Part shown: in pieces, positions 20,436 to 28,350 of the stretch
Layout of the letters: every line of letters begins with the position of its first letter
Numbering within the stretch: position 1 is the first letter of the stretch
Source: Cohaesibacter gelatinilyticus
GTDB lineage: Bacteria; Pseudomonadota; Alphaproteobacteria; Rhizobiales; Cohaesibacteraceae
Direction of reading: 5' to 3'
DNA length: 64,000 nucleotides
NCBI RefSeq assembly: GCF_900215605.1
Contig: NZ_OBEL01000006.1
Location: 186,001 to 250,000, forward strand
Position numbers and translations under genes: made by a program
Notes under the pieces: generated by a model
Told to the model about the DNA's origin: nothing
What the model saw: the letters and a program-made list of their open reading frames with translations, nothing else
Databases searched by the model: none

Positions 20436-21372
20436 GCTTCTTTGATCTCAGATAGTTCAAGGCCCTGCCATCGACAACAAGCAAACCGAAACCGATCAAA
20501 ATCATTCCTAGGATGTGAGACAGCTTCATGCTCTCTCCCAGAATGAGCACGCCAAGCAAAATCGCAAACACCGGTATCAACAACGTAACCAGTGAAGCAT
20601 TGGTCGCACCAGCCTCATCCAGCAGGCGAAAATAAAGAATATAAGCCCAGGCAGTCGACAAAACGGCAAGCAGAACAACACTTAATATCACCCAAAACGA
20701 TGGCAGTGTACTCACCCCCGCCCAATCATCCCAGATCATGATCGGCAGCAGTAACAAGCTGGACGCACAGACTTGTCCCATCGCCCCAACCACTGGATCC
20801 ACACCCATGGCACGAAATCGCCGGGCATGGACGGCCGCAAAGCCATAAGACAGGGCAGCACCTAGAATTGCCAATTGTGCCCATAGGGAATTACTCAATC
20901 CAGACAAAGCATCCACACCGGATATGGCAACAATGCCAAGCAATCCCAGCACCACACCCATTACCTTGTTCAGACTCAATCTTTCATCTGCTAGCAAAAG
21001 CCCGGCGACAAGCATCGTGAAGATCGGCGTGGTGCCATTGAGGATCGAGGCAAGACCTGACGTAATGCTTTTCTGACCCCATACAATCAGAGAGAACGGC
21101 ACCACGTTATTCAAAAAGCCCATAATAAAAAATGCCAGCCAGATGTTCGGGCTTTTGGGAATGGTTCGTCCAGTCATCAGAACGAATGCCACCAGCACAA
21201 GCGCAGCCAAGCCAACCCGACAGAACACAATCATCATGGTTGGCAATTCTGCAATGCTGACTTTGACAAAGAAGAAGGCACCACCCCATAAAAAGGCAAG
21301 CAAGATCAGCATGCCCCATTGCCGGGGTGCCATCACCAAACCGATTGCTGTTTGCGATGAGGTCGATTTCAT
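20407..21372 (-). CDS. EamA/DMT-family permease
   Basis: This protein of about 321 residues has ten predicted membrane segments in two EamA repeats; LLAFLWGGAFFFVKVSI is a typical first-helix motif of RhaT/YdcZ-like exporters. The ATG at 21372 (MKSTSSQTAIG) has GGGAG eight bases upstream; the TTG 15 bases earlier is unlikely. Convergent with the preceding permease. Substrate unknown. Confidence 0.83.
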   Translation of the reverse strand: MKSTSSQTAIGLVMAPRQWGMLILLAFLWGGAFFFVKVSIAELPTMMIVFCRVGLAALVLVAFVLMTGRTIPKSPNIWLAFFIMGFLNNVVPFSLIVWGQKSITSGLASILNGTTPIFTMLVAGLLLADERLSLNKVMGVVLGLLGIVAISGVDALSGLSNSLWAQLAILGAALSYGFAAVHARRFRAMGVDPVVGAMGQVCASSLLLLPIMIWDDWAGVSTLPSFWVILSVVLLAVLSTAWAYILYFRLLDEAGATNASLVTLLIPVFAILLGVLILGESMKLSHILGMILIGFGLLVVDGRALNYLRSKKPSETASLRG

Positions 21373-21607
21373 ACCTCTTTCTCCCAAGCATGTTATTGTG
21401 TTCTATCGTTCAAATGACTTTGATATCACTCTCCCTGCTCTCTCCCCACCCGTTTCTTGCTCAATCACAAAACTTACAACCATCCACAGCCTCAAAAGTG
21501 ACAAAGACATGTGAGAGTTCGGGTATCAACGATAATCCTCACTTCCTAAATTGCTGCGAATCGGAGACGTTGCCTCTCTAGTTGAATTATAGGAAATCTG
21601 CGCCCCA

Positions 21608-23092
21608 ATGACCGTCAGCATTAATCTCGGCACCATGAAACTGGGAAATCCGGCAGAAATGGATCTGGAAGAATTGCTGGCTACACGTCTGCTGGTTCAG
21701 GGCAATTCCGGTTCGGGCAAATCCCATCTCTTGCGTCGCATTCTGGAACAAAGTGCCCCTTGGGTGCAGCAAATCGTGATTGACCCGGAAGGCGACTTCG
21801 TAACATTGGCCGAAAAATTCGGCCACGCTGTTGTCGATGCCATCGGCACCGAGCGCGATCTGACCATGATTGCCGCCCGTGTACGCCAGCATCGTATCTC
21901 TGCAGTGCTCAATCTCGAAGGTCTGGATGCAGATCGTCAGATGCGCGCCGCCAGTGCTTTCCTCAATGGTCTGTTCGATATCGACCGCAATTACTGGTAT
22001 CCGGCACTGGTTGTGGTGGATGAAGCCCAACTCTTTGCTCCGGCTGCTGGTGGTGAGGTAAGCGAAGAAGCACGCCGTATGTCCCTTGGCGCCATGACCA
22101 ACCTGATGTGTCGCGGCCGCAAACGTGGCTTGGCTGGTATTATCGCCACCCAGCGACTGGCAAAGCTTGCCAAGAATGTTGCCGCAGAAGCCTCCAACTT
22201 CCTGATGGGAAGAACCTTTCTGGATATCGATATGGCTCGCGCATCAGATTTGCTGGGCATGGAACGTCGTCAGGCAGAGACATTCCGAAATCTGGATCGT
22301 GGGCACTTTGTGGCTCTGGGCCCAGCTCTTTATCGTCGCTCTGAAACCGTCAGGATCGGCGCTGTCGAAACAGCGGCCCGCTCTACCAGCCCCAAACTGA
22401 TGCCACTACCGGAACGCTCAACCGAAAGCCTGGATGATCTTCTGTTCAAACCAGGAACCGATGATGAACCCGGCCCAGCTCTGCATGCTCCGGCCCAGAC
22501 CACAGCAGAAGTTTTGCAACAGCTTGCACATTTGCGCATGGAAGCAAAATTTCCGGATGAGCCCGAACCACAATTGGAACTGGATTCGGGCCTCAGCCTT
22601 GAAGAGCGTGAGGAAATCCTGCATCGGATTCTGGGCGAACTTCTGGAAGATGAAGAAGCGGCATTCCAACCGATCTCGGTTCTCTATCAGGATTTTCAGG
22701 TTCGCTGCCGCATCGACAAGCAATTGAAAACAGTGCCGGAATTACAGGAATTTCGGCAACTCCTTTCTGTCGCGCGTGCCAAACTGGACACGCAGGAAGA
22801 GGAACTGGACGAGGATCAGTGGAAGCAAGCTACCCTTGTTGCAGAGCAATTGCCCGAGGAAATGCGCGGTGTCTATCTGGTACTGGCCAAAGCTGCCATA
22901 GGCAAGAAGCCCTGCCCAACCAATATCGAGCTAGCCACCGCATACGGCACTCGCTCACCAGGTCGCGCCCGTTGGCTACTGACCTATATGGAAGAGCGCG
23001 GTTTTCTGATCTGCGCCAACGATCTGCGTGGCAATCGAATTGTTACGCTCAAGGATCTGGGTCACCAGACCGAACCCGGCAACCCGGAATAG
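21608..23092 (+). CDS. HerA/DUF87-like P-loop ATPase
   Basis: This 494-residue protein belongs to the HerA/FtsK-like ATPases. Walker A is GNSGSGKSH (residues 32-40) and Walker B is LVVVDEAQLF (about 134-143). The motif IIATQRLAKLAKNV is the sensor-like strand found in HerA relatives. The C-terminal half contains a long acidic helical region and a winged-helix-like end near NIELATAYGTRSPGRARWLL. HerA proteins usually work with the nuclease NurA, but none is adjacent. Many stand-alone relatives in alphaproteobacteria have no assigned role. Confidence 0.75.
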   Translation: MTVSINLGTMKLGNPAEMDLEELLATRLLVQGNSGSGKSHLLRRILEQSAPWVQQIVIDPEGDFVTLAEKFGHAVVDAIGTERDLTMIAARVRQHRISAVLNLEGLDADRQMRAASAFLNGLFDIDRNYWYPALVVVDEAQLFAPAAGGEVSEEARRMSLGAMTNLMCRGRKRGLAGIIATQRLAKLAKNVAAEASNFLMGRTFLDIDMARASDLLGMERRQAETFRNLDRGHFVALGPALYRRSETVRIGAVETAARSTSPKLMPLPERSTESLDDLLFKPGTDDEPGPALHAPAQTTAEVLQQLAHLRMEAKFPDEPEPQLELDSGLSLEEREEILHRILGELLEDEEAAFQPISVLYQDFQVRCRIDKQLKTVPELQEFRQLLSVARAKLDTQEEELDEDQWKQATLVAEQLPEEMRGVYLVLAKAAIGKKPCPTNIELATAYGTRSPGRARWLLTYMEERGFLICANDLRGNRIVTLKDLGHQTEPGNPE

Positions 23093-23117
23093 TCTCAAAT
23101 AACTTTGACAAACAGAC

Positions 23118-23144
23118 AAAAAAGCCGGGCAAGCCCGGCTTTTT
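23118..23144. terminator. Bidirectional Rho-independent terminator
   Basis: GCCGGGC and GCCCGGC pair across a two-base AA loop, flanked by A-run and T-run on both sides, between the convergent ATPase gene and mnmA. It should work in both directions. Confidence 0.92.
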
Positions 23145-23168
23145 CATAATCAATGGGACCATTTATGA

Positions 23169-24350
23169 TCAAGCATTGATCGCATCTTGCACATTGGACG
23201 GTTGACGAATTTGAGCCACGGACTTGGTACTGGCAATCCAGCCGCCACCCCAGAGTTCGGACTCCTTATCAACACTGTCATAGAAGACACAAGCCTGACC
23301 TGGCGCGACACCTTCCTCACCATCCAGAAGTTCGACCTCGAACCCTCCATCATCGGTCACATGCAATAGTGCGGCCTTCGGAGGACGGGTTGAGCGAACT
23401 TTGGCATAAATCTCCAGACCCTTTTCCGGAATCTCGGACACATCGATAGGACCCAACCAGTTTACTTCACGCAGCTTCAGACGACGTGTTGCCAATGCTT
23501 CACGTGGACCGACGATAACTTGCTTCTTTTCCGCATCCAGTTTGACGACAAACAATGGTTCGCCTGCAGAAACACCCAGACCACGGCGCTGACCAACAGT
23601 GTAGCGGATAATACCTTTATGTTGGCCCAGAACACGTCCATCAATATGAACAATATCACCAGGTTCAGCAGCGCCAGGATGCAAACGTTCAATCACATCG
23701 GTATATTTTCCAGTCGGAACGAAGCAGATATCCTGACTATCCTGCTTGTCCGCAACGCTCAAACCAAGTTCACGGGCCAACGCACGGGCTTCCGGTTTTG
23801 GCATACCACCAAGCGGGAAGCGCAAGAAGTCGATCTGCTCTTGTGTCGTAGCAAACAGGAAATAACTCTGATCACGATCTTCATCGGTCGGGCGATAAAG
23901 AACCCGGCGATTTCCTTTCTGACGAGATGTAATATAGTGGCCAGTCGCCATCACATCAGCGCCAAATTCCTTGGCAGTCTCGAGCAAATCCTGAAATTTG
24001 ACGGTCTGGTTACAAGCGACGCAAGGCACTGGGGTTTCGCCAGCCAGATAGCTCTCGGCAAACCGATCAATGACCGCTTCCTTGAAGCGGCTTTCATAGT
24101 CCAGCACATAGTGAGGGATACCCAGATGCTCGGCAACACGCTTTGCATCCTGAATATCCTGTCCTGCACAACAAGCACCAGCCCGATGCATGGCTTTGCC
24201 ATGATCATAAAGCTGCAATGTGACGCCGATGACATCATACCCCTGCTGCTTCAACAAAGCGGCTGTAACGGAGCTATCCACTCCGCCGGACATAGCAACA
24301 ACAACACGGGTATCTTCTGGGCGACCAGGTAAATCAAGACTGTTTGACAT
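23169..24350 (-). CDS. mnmA: tRNA 2-thiouridylase MnmA
   Basis: MnmA adenylates U34 of Lys, Glu and Gln tRNAs and transfers sulfur from the Tus/IscS relay to make 2-thiouridine. The PP-loop motif SGGVDSS is near residue 21, the catalytic Cys is in PVPCVACN and the second Cys in DSQDICFVP. Length 393 residues is slightly longer than E. coli MnmA (368). It is transcribed alone, convergent with the HerA-like gene. Confidence 0.95.
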   Translation of the reverse strand: MSNSLDLPGRPEDTRVVVAMSGGVDSSVTAALLKQQGYDVIGVTLQLYDHGKAMHRAGACCAGQDIQDAKRVAEHLGIPHYVLDYESRFKEAVIDRFAESYLAGETPVPCVACNQTVKFQDLLETAKEFGADVMATGHYITSRQKGNRRVLYRPTDEDRDQSYFLFATTQEQIDFLRFPLGGMPKPEARALARELGLSVADKQDSQDICFVPTGKYTDVIERLHPGAAEPGDIVHIDGRVLGQHKGIIRYTVGQRRGLGVSAGEPLFVVKLDAEKKQVIVGPREALATRRLKLREVNWLGPIDVSEIPEKGLEIYAKVRSTRPPKAALLHVTDDGGFEVELLDGEEGVAPGQACVFYDSVDKESELWGGGWIASTKSVAQIRQPSNVQDAINA

Positions 24351-24625
24351 AAACAGATTCCATCTCTCATCTCACCAACAACAGCACTGGTCCTCGACTG
24401 CTTGAACCGGAATGGTCAGTTCCGATCTGTCGGCTTATTTTCCGCCTTTATATAGGTATTGATCGAAAACACCAAACCCCAAACTGGAGATTTTGAGTAA
24501 AAAAACGCATTTGACCCGGCAAGAATTGCCTCAAGCAGGCAGTTTTTCACCGCCTTGGCCCTCACAGCTTCGAAGTCACATCCCCAAAATCAGCAGAAAT
24601 CAGCCTTTCTGAAAATTCAAAAACT
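24351..24625. other. Intergenic region between mnmA and fliK
   Basis: This 275-bp gap holds the mnmA promoter and, at its right end, the fliK promoter. A short hairpin TGCCT/AGGCA followed by GTTTTTC near 24527-24546 could be a weak terminator. Nothing else was recognised. Confidence 0.35.
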
Positions 24626-24641
24626 TGGCACGATCCTTGAA
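24626..24641 (+). promoter_or_regulatory. Candidate sigma-54 promoter for fliK-flgD
   Basis: TGGCACG-ATCC-TTGAA matches the sigma-54 consensus TGGCACR-N4-TTGCW at every position except one (TTGA for TTGC in the -12 element) and has the exact spacing. It lies about 35 bases before the fliK ATG. FlbD, a sigma-54 activator, is encoded in the same island, so control of this hook gene operon by FlbD is a coherent inference. Confidence 0.6.
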
Positions 24642-24675
24642 TAGGATATGGGTGAACTCATGTACGAGGAAAAAT

Positions 24676-26748
24676 ATGGTCGCTCAGTATTCTGTCTTGC
24701 CTGTAGTGGAGAGCCCTCCCCCTGCCAAAGGAAAGTTGCCAACAAACGGGCAGTCTTCGGCTGATGATATGCGCAAGTTTGAACGGGAAATGGATAAAGT
24801 CCAAGCCGATGAGCGAGCATCACGCAACTCTGATCGGTCGTCAACACAACCCGGAAAAAGCGATGCGCCTGCCAAGCCTCATGCAAATAGCGACAGACAG
24901 GCCAGCGTCAATTCGGATCAGCACGCCCAAAATCCCAAGCCAGATGGCGGGCCAATTGCTGCCGATCAGTCCATATCTGTCAAAAAACCAGCTGCTGACC
25001 AAGCCACCCAGGAAGCACCAGAGTCCAAATCCGAAGTGCCTGCGGAAATTGCCAATCTGACCAATTGGCAACTCTTGGAGCAGGTTGCCAACAAGCGCGA
25101 CGATAAGAATAAAACTGGTTCTGCGCTATTGATGGATAGTGCGGCCCCGAAGGTTGAGGATGAAACACCGGTGAAAACCGGCAAAGACCATACCACTCTG
25201 GCAGACATTGCTGCTCAGATAGAATCCATTGGCAACGAAACTGCCAAGGTCCCGGCAACGGACGCTGAGGGTGAAATTGATCCGAAACTCACAAAGCAAC
25301 TTATCCAAACCGGTGAAAAGTCCGAAGCAGAATTGGGTACCGTCAAAATAGGAAACGGCAAGGAAGACGCAGCAATTGGCACTGAGGGCAAAGGCCAGCC
25401 AGTGATCGACGCTGAGATTACCAGCACCAAAACAGTGACGGAAGCTGGCATTGTTGCTCCGAACAAAACTACAAAAGCATTCAAAAATGACGACCAGAGC
25501 CAACAGAATGTCCCTGGCACCAAATCCGGCAACAAAACCATTGCTGCGGAGCAGGTGACGGATTCTAATGCAGAAGCCATCTCGCAAAATGGTGACGCTA
25601 TCTCGGACAGGCCGGATGCAAATGTGACTGACAAGGAAGAGCAGTCAATATTAGCAAAAGCACAAGAACCAGCTCAGCAGTCAGTTGAACAGTCAGCCAG
25701 AACTCACGCTTCAGATACCGAACAACCAGCTGTTCACGCAACTGACACTGCCAACTTGTCAGATGATCAACTTGTCAAAGCAGACATTGAGCAAGTAACA
25801 GAGCAGTCAGCAAAACCAACGCCGACTCCAACACAGAACACCCAGGCAACTACGGACGCCACGAACCAGAACACACAATCCCAATCTGCGCTTGCTCAAA
25901 GTTCCAGTGAAGGAACAACACCTGCTACCCAGAGCAAGGAAGCCCTGGCAGCACAGCGCGCAGCAAGCGATCCTGATCAGAAACAAGCGACCAGTGAAGA
26001 CAATCCATCTGATATTGCCAAGTCGGAAATCCGGACGGACGCCAGATCTGATAAATCAGCGCCAACGGTCAATGATCGTCAGGAACAGTTGGCCAAGTTG
26101 CGCGCTCCCAAGGGAGCCATTTTCTCTGAACTAATGGCTGGGGTCAAAGCAGATGCAGGCCAAATGACCGATATGGATGGTGCGAATGATCTGTTCGATC
26201 CAACTGTAGAGATGGATCTCTCAAACTCCATGTCTCAGGACAGAAGCGTTCGTTTGACCGGGTTTGATGCCTTTGCCAAGACAGGCAATCTGCCCACCTC
26301 CGCCAGTTTGGCAAATGCCCAAGCCATCGCCGCCCAGATATCTCGCCATGTACGTGGCGGAGAAAATCGCTTCGAGATTCGACTGGATCCAGCTGAACTG
26401 GGCAAGATCGATGTAAAATTGACCATTGGCTCTGACGGTCAGGCTCGAGCGCATCTTTTTGTCGAGCGCCCCGAAACCATGGACTTCCTGATGCGCGATC
26501 AGCGAATGCTGGAACGCACGCTGCAACAAAGCGGTTTGCAGCTTGAAGACAAGGGTCTGGAATTCTCTTTGATGGACCAGGGGGATCAAAATCAGCAATG
26601 GGCAGAGCAACAGAACCAGTCGGACGATGACATTTACTCTTCATCGTCTGACAGAGCCGACAACACAGATGCAGCAACGGAAGCGCCGGTCAATGGCGCA
26701 CTTGCACAGAATTACGTCGCCACAGATGGCGTCAATTTGGTCATCTAA
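24676..26748 (+). CDS. fliK: Flagellar hook-length control protein FliK
   Basis: FliK measures hook length and switches export specificity from hook to filament subunits. The 690-residue protein has a long low-complexity middle rich in Q, T, A, D and E (about 40-500) and a conserved C-terminal Flg_hook domain (about 555-645) with RFEIRLDPAELGKIDVKLTI, the typical PxxLGxV-like motif. The ATG at 24676 (MVAQYSVLPV) follows GAGGAAAAAT; an upstream TTG falls inside the promoter. flgD follows after 18 bases. Confidence 0.88.
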   Translation: MVAQYSVLPVVESPPPAKGKLPTNGQSSADDMRKFEREMDKVQADERASRNSDRSSTQPGKSDAPAKPHANSDRQASVNSDQHAQNPKPDGGPIAADQSISVKKPAADQATQEAPESKSEVPAEIANLTNWQLLEQVANKRDDKNKTGSALLMDSAAPKVEDETPVKTGKDHTTLADIAAQIESIGNETAKVPATDAEGEIDPKLTKQLIQTGEKSEAELGTVKIGNGKEDAAIGTEGKGQPVIDAEITSTKTVTEAGIVAPNKTTKAFKNDDQSQQNVPGTKSGNKTIAAEQVTDSNAEAISQNGDAISDRPDANVTDKEEQSILAKAQEPAQQSVEQSARTHASDTEQPAVHATDTANLSDDQLVKADIEQVTEQSAKPTPTPTQNTQATTDATNQNTQSQSALAQSSSEGTTPATQSKEALAAQRAASDPDQKQATSEDNPSDIAKSEIRTDARSDKSAPTVNDRQEQLAKLRAPKGAIFSELMAGVKADAGQMTDMDGANDLFDPTVEMDLSNSMSQDRSVRLTGFDAFAKTGNLPTSASLANAQAIAAQISRHVRGGENRFEIRLDPAELGKIDVKLTIGSDGQARAHLFVERPETMDFLMRDQRMLERTLQQSGLQLEDKGLEFSLMDQGDQNQQWAEQQNQSDDDIYSSSSDRADNTDAATEAPVNGALAQNYVATDGVNLVI

Positions 26749-26766
26749 GCCGGAAGGGATTAAACC

Positions 26767-27435
26767 ATGACTGCAGTTGGTGGCGTATCAGCCGGCACAC
26801 AGGGAACAGCACAGAAGGATCAGGCCGGACTGGTCGGCAATTATGAGACATTCCTCACCCTTCTGACCACACAGCTGAAGAACCAAAGCCCGCTCGACCC
26901 GATGGATGCCAACCAGTTCACCGAACAATTGGTACAATATTCCAGCGTCGAACAGCAGATCAAGGCCAACCAGCAAATGGAAAATCTGGTAGCTATGTCC
27001 GCTGCCAACAATGCCTTGAACAGTCTGAACTTTGTAGGCAAGACCGTCACCATTGACGGATCCAAAGGCAATCTGACAAGCGGCGGTACATTGACTTACA
27101 AATTCGATATGCCATCGGATGCCAAGGGTACAGTAACCATTCGCAATGCATCAGGTCAGGTAGTAACGGTCAAACAGGGCGTGGAGTTCAAATCCGGCGC
27201 TCAGACCTATGAATGGAATGGCAAGAATAGTGCAGGTGTCCGAATGGCACCTGGTACCTATTCCATTCAGATCGACGCACTGGATACCAGCGGAAACAAC
27301 GTTGCAGCAACAACCGATCAGACCGGAACGGTCGATAAGGTCGATGTGAGCAGTTCCAATCCTCTTCTCATCATCGGCGGCCAGGCCATCGCAATGTCGC
27401 AGGTAAAATCCATCGCCCAAACCAGCGGCAGTTAA
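26767..27435 (+). CDS. flgD: Flagellar hook assembly (capping) protein FlgD
   Basis: FlgD forms the scaffold cap on which hook subunits polymerise. The N-terminal export and capping region FLTLLTTQLKNQSPLDPMD and QFTEQLVQYSSVEQQIK (about residues 31-70) is highly typical. The rest contains the FlgD Ig-like and Tudor-like domains (FDMPSDAKGTVTIRN, YEWNGKNSAGVRM). Length 222 is normal. It shares the fliK operon. Confidence 0.93.
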   Translation: MTAVGGVSAGTQGTAQKDQAGLVGNYETFLTLLTTQLKNQSPLDPMDANQFTEQLVQYSSVEQQIKANQQMENLVAMSAANNALNSLNFVGKTVTIDGSKGNLTSGGTLTYKFDMPSDAKGTVTIRNASGQVVTVKQGVEFKSGAQTYEWNGKNSAGVRMAPGTYSIQIDALDTSGNNVAATTDQTGTVDKVDVSSSNPLLIIGGQAIAMSQVKSIAQTSGS

Positions 27436-27473
27436 GGCACTTCAAGCGCAATTTGCACGACTTTTCGTTATGG

Positions 27474-27488
27474 TTAAGAGGCTTTTAA
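27474..27488. promoter_or_regulatory. Perfect CtrA box upstream of sciP
   Basis: TTAA-GAGGCTT-TTAA matches the full CtrA consensus TTAA-N7-TTAA. It lies 38 bases after the flgD stop and about 170 bases before sciP. A GATTC (GANTC, CcrM-type site) follows at 27565-27569. Confidence 0.7.
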
Positions 27489-27660
27489 CGGCTTCAAAAG
27501 CGATAAAAGTCATCATTTCCGCGACTTATTGGCAATATGCAAGATCACTCGCATTTCGCATTCCGATTCATTACCAAAGTGTTTCCAGAGGCTTAGGTCT
27601 TTTTTAAAGGCATTGTTCTATTCTCAACTTCGATGAGGTCAGGTTGAGTGTGAGAGTACA

Positions 27661-27933
27661 ATGACCGATCAAACACGTGCTAGAGTAAAATATGTCATCG
27701 GCCCCGATGGGTCCCCGTTGACCATAGCAGATCTACCACCCGAGAATACTCGTCGGTGGGTGATCCGGCGCAAGGCTGAAGTCGTTGCCGCAGTACGCGG
27801 TGGCTTGTTGAGCCTGGAAGAAGCGTGTCAGAAATATACGCTGACAGTTGAGGAATTCCTTAGCTGGCAGAGTTCCATCGACCAACACGGTCTGGCGGGT
27901 CTGCGTGCAACACGGGTCCAGCAATATCGCTGA
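27661..27933 (+). CDS. sciP: CtrA inhibitor SciP (DUF1153)
   Basis: This 90-residue protein is a DUF1153 member with a helix-turn-helix core (EENTRRWVIRRKAEVVAAVRGG-like region at about 27-50, then LSLEEACQKYTLTVEEFLSW). SciP in Caulobacter binds CtrA at its target promoters and prevents RNA polymerase recruitment, resetting the CtrA programme. A perfect CtrA box upstream suggests CtrA-driven expression and thus negative feedback. It stands alone between flgD and the fliF operon and ends at a strong terminator. Confidence 0.9.
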   Translation: MTDQTRARVKYVIGPDGSPLTIADLPPENTRRWVIRRKAEVVAAVRGGLLSLEEACQKYTLTVEEFLSWQSSIDQHGLAGLRATRVQQYR

Positions 27934-27978
27934 GGCATATTGGGAGGCAGGGCAACCTGACCAACCAGAAAATCTCAA

Positions 27979-28010
27979 AAGGTCGGCGTAAAAAAGCGCC
28001 GGCCTTTTTT
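27979..28010 (+). terminator. Rho-independent terminator after sciP
   Basis: AAGGTCGGCG (27979-27988) pairs with CGCCGGCCTT (27997-28006) with one G-U pair, followed by six Ts in total. Confidence 0.9.
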
Positions 28011-28089
28011 ATTGCCCGTCAAATGTTTATCTCTTTCCGACGCCAAGCACCCTCACTCAACAGCCGGCCCGATCAGACCTGGCAAATCA

Positions 28090-28206
28090 GTCATGATCAT
28101 TTGAGCCAATCTCCACTTCTGGGGAAAAATTGGCTCCATTCTTCGCCTCAAATTTCGCTTCTCCATAGATAAAAAGGGGATAAACGACCCTGTGAGTCGT
28201 TTTTTT
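28090..28206 (+). ncRNA. Candidate small RNA between sciP and fliF
   Basis: Two successive terminator-type hairpins lie after sciP with no gene between them. The second belongs to an orphan transcript. Upstream of it is a separate hairpin: GAGCCAAT (28103-28110) pairs with ATTGGCTC (28129-28136), with an inner CTCC/GGGG helix and the loop ACTTCT. A hairpin plus a terminal terminator is the usual layout of a bacterial trans-acting small RNA. The 5' end is unknown, so the start given is approximate. Confidence 0.55.
28181..28206 (+). terminator. Orphan Rho-independent terminator
   Basis: AAACGAC (28181-28187) and GTCGTTT (28195-28201) form a perfect stem with a 7-base loop, followed by five more Ts. 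It is 270 bases after the sciP stop and just before the CtrA boxes of fliF. Confidence 0.88.
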
Positions 28207-28246
28207 CATACCAATTTGAGCGGAAAAGGTCGTGCACCACAAAGTG

Positions 28247-28284
28247 TTAACCACTCGTTAACCATTTCCTTAACACCTTGTTAA
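28247..28284. promoter_or_regulatory. Two tandem perfect CtrA boxes upstream of fliF
   Basis: TTAA-CCACTCG-TTAA (28247-28261) and TTAA-CACCTTG-TTAA (28270-28284) are both perfect TTAA-N7-TTAA sites, separated by 8 bases. Four TTAA half-sites therefore lie 11-12 bases apart on one face of the helix. This is the expected position for CtrA activation of the fliF operon, as known for Caulobacter. Confidence 0.8.
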
Positions 28285-28291
28285 CCAATCG

Positions 28292-28310
28292 CTAGGAAAA
28301 TATTGCCTAG
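28292..28310. promoter_or_regulatory. Palindromic motif in the fliF promoter shared with ctrA
   Basis: CTAGGAAAATATTGCCTAG is a 5+9+5 dyad eight bases downstream of the second CtrA box. A copy with 17 of 19 identical bases lies upstream of ctrA at 39167-39185. The binding protein is unknown. Confidence 0.5.
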
Positions 28311-28350
28311 TGATTTGGGTAAGGCCGAAAAGGCACAAAGGGCGACTGGC

